Source: Andrena cerasifolii (taxonomy: Eukaryota > Arthropoda > Insecta > Hymenoptera > Andrenidae). From it: a DNA stretch of 64,000 bases. Shown here one piece after another: positions 57,589-64,000 of the stretch; the stretch's first letter is position 1, and each line of letters opens with the position of its first letter. The stretch spans positions 9,114,001-9,178,000 of the forward strand of contig NC_135119.1 in NCBI RefSeq assembly GCF_050908995.1. The letters are read 5' to 3'. The notes beneath the pieces were generated by a model, which saw only the letters and a list, made by a program, of their open reading frames with translations, was not told where the DNA came from and searched no databases. The position numbers were made by a program, and so were the translations under genes.

Positions 57589-58997
57589 ACACGAACTTGT
57601 TTATTTAAGAAGGATAGTGTGCGCTACTCCTATGCGCTAATTCCAAATTAATATGAACATAATGTAAAATGTTCAAAAAATTAAACAGAAATAATTGTCA
57701 ATTGAAAAATATATTTGGATCATAAATGATACCAAGAAACTATTTGATGGTACCCAACCAACAGTGAACTACCAAGGGCGGGGGGTAATAAAAGCAATTA
57801 TTCATTCGACTGTAAAAAGTTTTGCAATTTTAAAGAATTTATTAAAAAAATATGGAAACCATTCTATCATTGATATAATAGAACCTTTCGATAAAAAACA
57901 TGAAGATGTCTAATCAAGATGTTATTATTAGAAATCGGAACTAATGTTAAGTAACATTCCTGGGCCTAGTAACTTACCATTCGAGAGACTTGTAGGCGAA
58001 AGGTAAGGTCGTTGCAGAATTAATACGTTCAATCAGGAAAACGTCAAACGGCGACGATTCGCGCACGAGCATCATCCGTCAGAAGTCCGTGTCAAAACAC
58101 GAAAGTAATGTGCACTCGGAACAATCCGGTGCCTGAGGCGGTGTTCTGCTCGTGTGAGTCCGGCTCGAGCCCGACCTTAGCTAGTTAGGGCCTGACAGGC
58201 CCCTCGTGATGTTACTTTAGGAGTGGGGCGGCCTCAAAGGTCCCGCCGAGGCTCCGTGAAAACGTTTATGCACGCACAGTGGCGTAGCGAACGGCGGCTC
58301 CGCGGAATCATAAAACACTGCGCTGGCCCGTTAAATTTACCGCAGAATACAAGCGCCTTTTGCTGAACCACCAAAAATCCCATTATACACGCTCCCATCA
58401 ACGAACCGTTTAGAAAACAAAGATGGCGAATCCGAATCATTCACCGCAGCACTGTGCGCCTTGAATTCTTTGGGAATTTGAATAGCCACGTAGTGCCCCG
58501 TTTGGCGAGGCGGACAGATGACTCGCGCAAGTACGTGCAGGTGGTGGTGTAAAAAAAGAGACGGTGTTTGCGGTGGCACAGAAATGTTGGAAGATGGTAT
58601 CTGTCGATGCACAAAACGACGGAGGGGGCGACGCGTTGCCAGGGAAAGGCAGAGTAGAAATTCTCGTGTACGGTTTGAAGATGGACCGGCCGGCGGATGC
58701 TGCACCGTTGTCCGCATCAATCTTCGACTCCTCGTTAAGATCCGCGCCTTAAGTTTTCGCTGGTGTGCGCCGGCTCGTCTCGTTTAGCTTACGTGCCAGG
58801 GACACACTCTGCGGGGTGTGTTGGTCGGACATTTTACATGAGGAGCCTGGCTCGAGGAGACGCTGAGGGTCCCCCGTGGATTTTCTTCCCGCGCGTCCTT
58901 CCTTGCCTCTCTTCTCCTCTCCTCTTCTTTTTATTTCTGACGCGCGACAGAAGAAAATCCTGCAACGACGACTCCGGGGAGTTTCGATACGAAACAC

Positions 58998-59036
58998 GTG
59001 TAACTTTTCCCAGGGAAGAGAGAGAGAGAGAGAGTC
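58998..59036 (+). repeat. Short GA microsatellite and purine tract
   Basis: gagagagagagagagag inside a purine-rich stretch, in a GC-richer block of the presumed intron. Confidence 0.8.
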
Positions 59037-60704
59037 AAGTGGTTGCTCGTGTTTCTTTACCGCTCGGTAAGCGGTACACTGATTCTCGAGTGTGGCTCCA
59101 CGATGCATTCCACGCCAAAAGCGAGGATATTCTCTGACTGAAATGTCTGTACAAACAGCATCCAGCAGTCTCTCTTCGGCTGGAAGGTCCTGAATATTTT
59201 AGGAATTAATTCGTTTCGCTGCGTTTCACTTGAACAGGTTGGATGGAGGGACTTGTCGAGGGTATAGATTTCTTTACGTATGCATCAGCCTGAAGCAGAT
59301 GGTAATAAAGTTAGGGAGCATCGTGAATCTAATGAAACTATAACAAGATTGACGGTTGCTTGGACCTCGTATTCCTCCAGAGGCCACAGATATGTGTACG
59401 TACAGCGGGAGGGTGAAAATGCTGTTCCCTAGTTTCCCAAGTGCACTCGGGAGCTTTCTGTCAAGAGCTATCATGAAAAAAGATACGCGTCCCAAGGGGA
59501 CCTGTTTCTCTACGATGCTTCCTAAATTTAATCTCTCACGAATACTCGAGTATGATTCTAGGGGCATAAGTACAAGGAGCATCGAACGAAGCGAATATAA
59601 TGTCTATTCGGTGATATCGAGAACCAAGATGCGGACGTTTACGAATCAATGCGTCGTCTAGCTTCTTCATAGCCGTCGATAGAGGCTCGCAAGAAAGTGA
59701 CGTTAAAATTAAGTTCGACCGAGTTGCACTTCCCTCCCTTGTCGTTTCCACCCCGTCCTCTTCTTGTACGGTAAAGAAAGTGTTCATCAATTTCTCAGCG
59801 TTATCCATGCAAAGAATCTTTTAATCCCCGTTGCTGGGTCTGTTTTGGCTTCCACATAGAGGGTCCTGAGTGACAGGATCTTAACGAGCATCTGCTTCTC
59901 GAAGATGAGTCGTCGTTCCTTCTGGATCTTCTGAGAAAAACATCTCGCGCACTTCGAGTAGTTTCGAGCCGCGGAGCTTTCCCCTGATTCAATAGAAGAT
60001 CGTGATTCAGGACCTTCGGGAGAATGAATCTATCGTTTTATTCCTTTAAATCCATAAACACCGCTCGCTCCAATACTAACTACGCGTTTGTGACGGGGAG
60101 ACTTCCCCTGGCGTGTAGACATCAAAGCATCGGCCCTTATACCAGGTGACTCGGCAAGTAAGAACTCGAAGGACCACAAACAGTTCCTGACAAATGGGTC
60201 CTTAAGTGGTATACCCCTCCTCGCCTTTCGCCTGCTACCTCCAACTAACTACCGTGGAAGGAGGGAACTCGAAAATACCGCCGTTCTGGAAGCTTCGGAT
60301 AATTCGACGTTTCGTGACTGCATTTCACAAAAACTAGTCGCTCGGGAATCGTGGTCAGCATTTCTACGCTAGTTTCTGACAGTTGCGCCGAATTTGGTTT
60401 ACACTCCTGCAAATTGCGGGGTCACGTGGCGGCTCTATTGTGGAGAAACATGCAAATGTAACTTCTTTAATTCGAATGGTAAACTTGAATGATAAAATAC
60501 GTGGCACTCTTCTGCGATACAAGTGGCGGAACTCGTTTTTCAAATTTCTGACTTGGGCGACAATGAATAAGAAATATATGTATATGTTCCTTCTCTCTCT
60601 TCATTTGTGCAACAACCTTATTATCATTATTATCGCCACCTTTACATCGTGTCCTAAAGTTTAACGATAGATTGTTTCCACATATTCTAAACTGCTGTTC
60701 AAAA

Positions 60705-61404
60705 TTAAGGGTTCGTGCTCAGTCAGGAGGCCGAAAAAAGGGTGGTCTTTGGAAATTTTTTACTCAAAAGCTATAACACATTTCTCAAAAAGTCTTTTTT
60801 CCTTTTAAGGGTTGCATCTAGTACTGTGCATCGTAATTTTTTTATTTAAAAATATTTATCAATAACTAAATTATTGTCCATCACTCGAAGGTTCTCTAAA
60901 AAAAGGCTTCACTGCTGCTCGAAAGTCGATCATCTAAAATAAAAAATTCAAAAGAATTTACTTATTATATTATATTATTTAGTATTTGAACGAGGGATTT
61001 TTTTACCCCATGCTTAGTTTTCTTTTAATTGACGAAAATTTATGATAAAAATTGAAACTTTTACTTTAAACATCAGCCATTTTTTCCCAAATCAATATTT
61101 CGAAAAAATCCTTCGTTCAAATACTAGATAACATAATATAATAAGTAAATTCTTTTGAATTTTCTATTTTAGATGATCGAGCAGCAGTGGTCACCGCAGA
61201 AGCCTTTTTTTTAGAGAACCTTCGAGTGATGGACAATAACTTAGTTATTGACAAATATTTTTAAATAAAAAAAATACGATGCACGGTACTAGATGCAATC
61301 TTTAAAAGGAAAAAAGATTTTTTGAGAAATGTGTTATAGCTTTTGAGTAAAAAATTTTCAAAGACCACCCTTTTTCGGCCTCTTGATTGAGCATGACCCC
61401 TTAA
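60705..61404. mobile_element. TTAA-flanked snap-back element
   Basis: TTAA at 60705-60708 and 61401-61404 with inverse ends gggttcgtgctcagtcagga / tcttgattgagcatgacccc. The arms of about 330 bp are alignable (for example aaattcttttgaatttt words) and the centre is near 61050. Non-coding. Confidence 0.85.
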
Positions 61405-61870
61405 AGGAACACTATAATTTCCCGAAAATTTTGGTTCTTTCAAATGGCTGTATCTCCGCGCAAAATGGTCGCAAAGAATATTTAAAAAATGCATTTTAAC
61501 GCTCGAATCCACGATTTTCCTTGAAGTCGCATCGTGTTTTCTAAGAAATTGAGAATATACCATTTTTGGGATCATTTTAAAATGGATTTTATACTACGAA
61601 AAAAAAATCTGATTAAATTGGCCACTATAATAAGGGCTTCGAAAGGAAAATTTCTTGGCTTTCGTATACGTTCAAACGGGTAAAAAATTTGAAACTTCGT
61701 TCCCCGGACTATATCTTGATAAAACAGAATCATAAGGGATGAAGAAAAATTGAGTCATTGATTCAAAAATTAGAAACGTCAAGCGTTAAAATAATTTTGC
61801 GACCATTTTTCGCGTAGATATAGCCACTTGAAAATGACCAAAATTTTCGCATTTGAACACTGTATTGGAC
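61405..61870. mobile_element. Second snap-back element abutting the previous one
   Basis: Inverse words cccgaaaattttggttcttt (left) and aaaatgaccaaaattttcgc (right), with gctgtatctccgcgcaaaat opposite gcgtagatatagccacttg. It begins at or within a few bases of the TTAA that closes the neighbouring element, so the two may have inserted into one site or share a boundary. Confidence 0.65.
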
Positions 61871-64000
61871 ACTATTTCAGTAAAATAATTGTTAGTTGTA
61901 AGGCGTCGAAAGCTATCAAGTAAGACTGCGATATATGTTTATCGTTTTATTTCAATGCTGCCACTTTTATTCGACAGCTTACCTTGCTAAACCTGTTTAA
62001 CATTGTAGCACCAGTGGTATGGTTTGTTTTGCCCATATAGGGGAGAGGTGCTATAAAAGGGACAGGTTTTAAATGGGACAAATCAAATTGCCCAAATTTT
62101 AAACGCATTACGCGTGCAAGTTATTTTCCTGTTCATGTCAACACTAGTGCCCAGTAATTTGACGTAAACTTCACTGCGGTGTCACTTGCATCAGAGTAGT
62201 AATCCGCGGTTGATGTTTTTCAGCAGTATAAGAAAAATTTTCGTTGGTTCTCCGTGTCGTTTTTTTTTTAGATCAAGATACATACAAAGTGTTAAAGTGT
62301 TATATCATTAAAATAGCTTGTATTACCCCTCAGTATCATGATTTTTTTTATTTCACCCAGAAAGATTCTTATCGTTGCATTTTTGCCCACGCTTCATCGT
62401 AAAAATAACCAATTATATTTAATATCTATTTTCTCACTTACACAAGTTTTGTATAAATTAGGAATAATCATTTAGTTAAAGTTTTCTTGTGTTTTTGATA
62501 AATATTATCAACATTATTCCAAAAATATAATTTTTGCAATATTTTTTTCAATTTCCCGAGAATTCTCAAGAAATATGATCTGACTTCTGATTTCTCGAGA
62601 AACAAAGAATATGGAGAAATCAGGAACATTAACTGTGACCCTACGATGTCAGTCCATCGGAAGGAATTAAATCCTTGGTCACGGAAGCTTTAAATAATCT
62701 CAATTCAACAGAATCAAAATCGAAGCAAAGCGAGGAAAAAATCAATAACACACAGTGCGATTGTGTCCTGTCATTCGCGACAACATCATTGTCAATTTTC
62801 ATGAAAAGGAATTTTATTTAAAAACTCGAATGCGGTGCCGCGCTCCTTCACAAAGGCCACGTTCATACGTTACGCTAGACACAAAAATAGAGGCGGAAAA
62901 GTGGCACGTACGCAAGCACAAACACGGTTGTGCGTTCGGAGAGTATACTGTCTTGTTCTATGTCACGTTCCTGACAGCAGGCGGAATTGCGAGCGCGTCT
63001 CTGAAACTATCAAGGCACCAGGGCAAGGAGCACGTGGTGAGGCCCCCCATTTAAAAATTCAAAGACTCGAAACCATAGATAGTATCTCATCCGGGGTCTA
63101 CGGGTGTTCCACAGCGGGGGATGGTCTGCCTTTTTATGTTCGATGCGTCCTTCCTTCGCCTCGTCCGTGATCGTCCTTCGAGATTCTAGGAGGACTCATC
63201 CCCCGGCAGTCTCTAGTAATAAATCGCACGTGACAAACCCTCAGCGCAGCCAGTGGGCCCCCTGACGGAAGATTGATCTCTCCAGGGACATGAAGAGAAG
63301 CGGCCAGGTTGTCGGGGAACACGTGTACCCGTAGGTCAGTTCTTTCCTTGAAATTCGGGGTGCGTTCAGCCATGGTCGGAGGGGGGCATGGAAGAAGAGT
63401 ATCCTGGTTTGCAGGGATAAACATAGTGACGTAAAAGTAGTAGGGGACAAAGTCAGTAGCATCGTTGAGCGCATCGCCGACAAGTCAACAGCCCAGGCAT
63501 CCGTGATGGATAAGTAGACACTGTACAAGTCTACAGTATAGGCTCCATTTTGGACGATAACTGCCTTCACATTCGTATAATAAGCGTTACATGCTCGATT
63601 CTGCCCTTGTTGTAGTCTGAAAATCTGTGCACGCCTGTATCGCGAGCTTGAAACAGTGTAAAAGCGTCGAACAAACATTATCCCCAGAATCTAAGAGCTG
63701 GAATAGTGTCTCAGCAAGTAAAAGTCTGTTTTATTTCGTCTCCCTTTTACTTTAACAGTTATACGAAGTAACATACGTAGATTGATACGCAGGTTGGGTC
63801 TAAGTGGACCGCGTAACCGCTGGAGAAGAGGGTTAAGCTTTGAGCCTTGTGGGAATATGGCCAGATATGTAAGTGCAGGCTTATACATACTTGCAAGGAT
63901 ATAGTTTAATACACCACCTCGGTAGATTTAATGTTAGCGACTGTATCTTTGAAAGGCGCAATAAATGCTTTCATTACTTCACGGATGCATTTCTAGCGGT
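61871..64000. other. Presumed intron, no gene seen
   Basis: AT-rich to 62740, then a GC-richer block to about 63700. Frames on both strands at 62755-63170 and 63134-63678 overlap and have no domain, signal peptide or convincing splice sites. Confidence 0.35.

Larger units (their letters stand above)
46681..64000 (+). other. Probable first intron of the RYK-type gene, repeat-rich
   Basis: No exon that would continue the WIF domain in phase 1 was recognised. The interval contains at least ten snap-back or inverted-repeat elements, listed separately. GC-richer blocks without recognised coding occur at about 53160-54800, 58000-59150 and 62750-63900; they may be enhancers, unrecognised exons or old insertions. 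Overlapping frames in these blocks lack domains. Confidence 0.45.

Noticed and set aside
62755..63678. Overlapping frames of about 100-145 codons
   Set aside because: Frames on both strands cover the same GC-rich DNA, with no signal peptide, domain or splice evidence.

Overview
The window looks like nuclear DNA from an insect, most probably a hymenopteran. It is AT-rich with scattered GC-rich, CpG-containing blocks. Genes are split by short, well-formed GT-AG introns with precise poly-pyrimidine acceptors, and the recognisable proteins are animal ones (RYK-type receptor, brainiac glycosyltransferase, SSNA1, TMEM223, RRM protein). There are no bacterial operons, ribosome-binding sites or CRISPR arrays. 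The hymenopteran placement is an inference from overall character and is not proven here.

Layout. Bases 1-5,480 are mostly transposon debris: a long-inverted-repeat element, a small hAT-like MITE and a wrecked mariner. From about 17.5 kb down to 5.5 kb the minus strand carries an RRM-type RNA-binding protein with a Gly/Tyr/Asp/Arg-rich tail. Six coding exons are phased; the 3' end is not resolved. Its introns hold several intact-looking MITEs with exact 8-bp target-site duplications. At 18.9-20.6 kb is a repeat cluster. At 20.8-23.0 kb the plus strand encodes TMEM223 in four exons. At 23.4-24.6 kb the minus strand encodes a 285-residue protein with two membrane helices, one intron being of the rare GC-AG class. 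SSNA1 follows in divergent orientation at 27.4-29.0 kb (three exons), with a nested transposon in its second intron. A TTAA-flanked snap-back element separates it from a single-exon brainiac gene (30.6-32.0 kb, minus) that has a roughly 115-residue insert in its catalytic domain. At 33.6-36.8 kb three minus-strand exons with matching phases mark an unrecognised gene. At 46.6 kb the plus strand carries the signal-peptide exon of a RYK/derailed-family receptor. No further RYK exon was found, so the last 17 kb look like its first intron, again packed with fold-back elements.

The dominant unusual theme is the number of palindromic (snap-back) repeats of 0.1-1 kb, many flanked by TTAA or TA and several nested in one another. 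In one of them the hairpin loop has turned into a run of about 42 copies of an 8-base repeat. The genes themselves belong to unrelated pathways: RNA processing, mitochondrial translation, microtubule or centrosome structure, glycolipid synthesis and Wnt signalling. They do not form a functional cluster.
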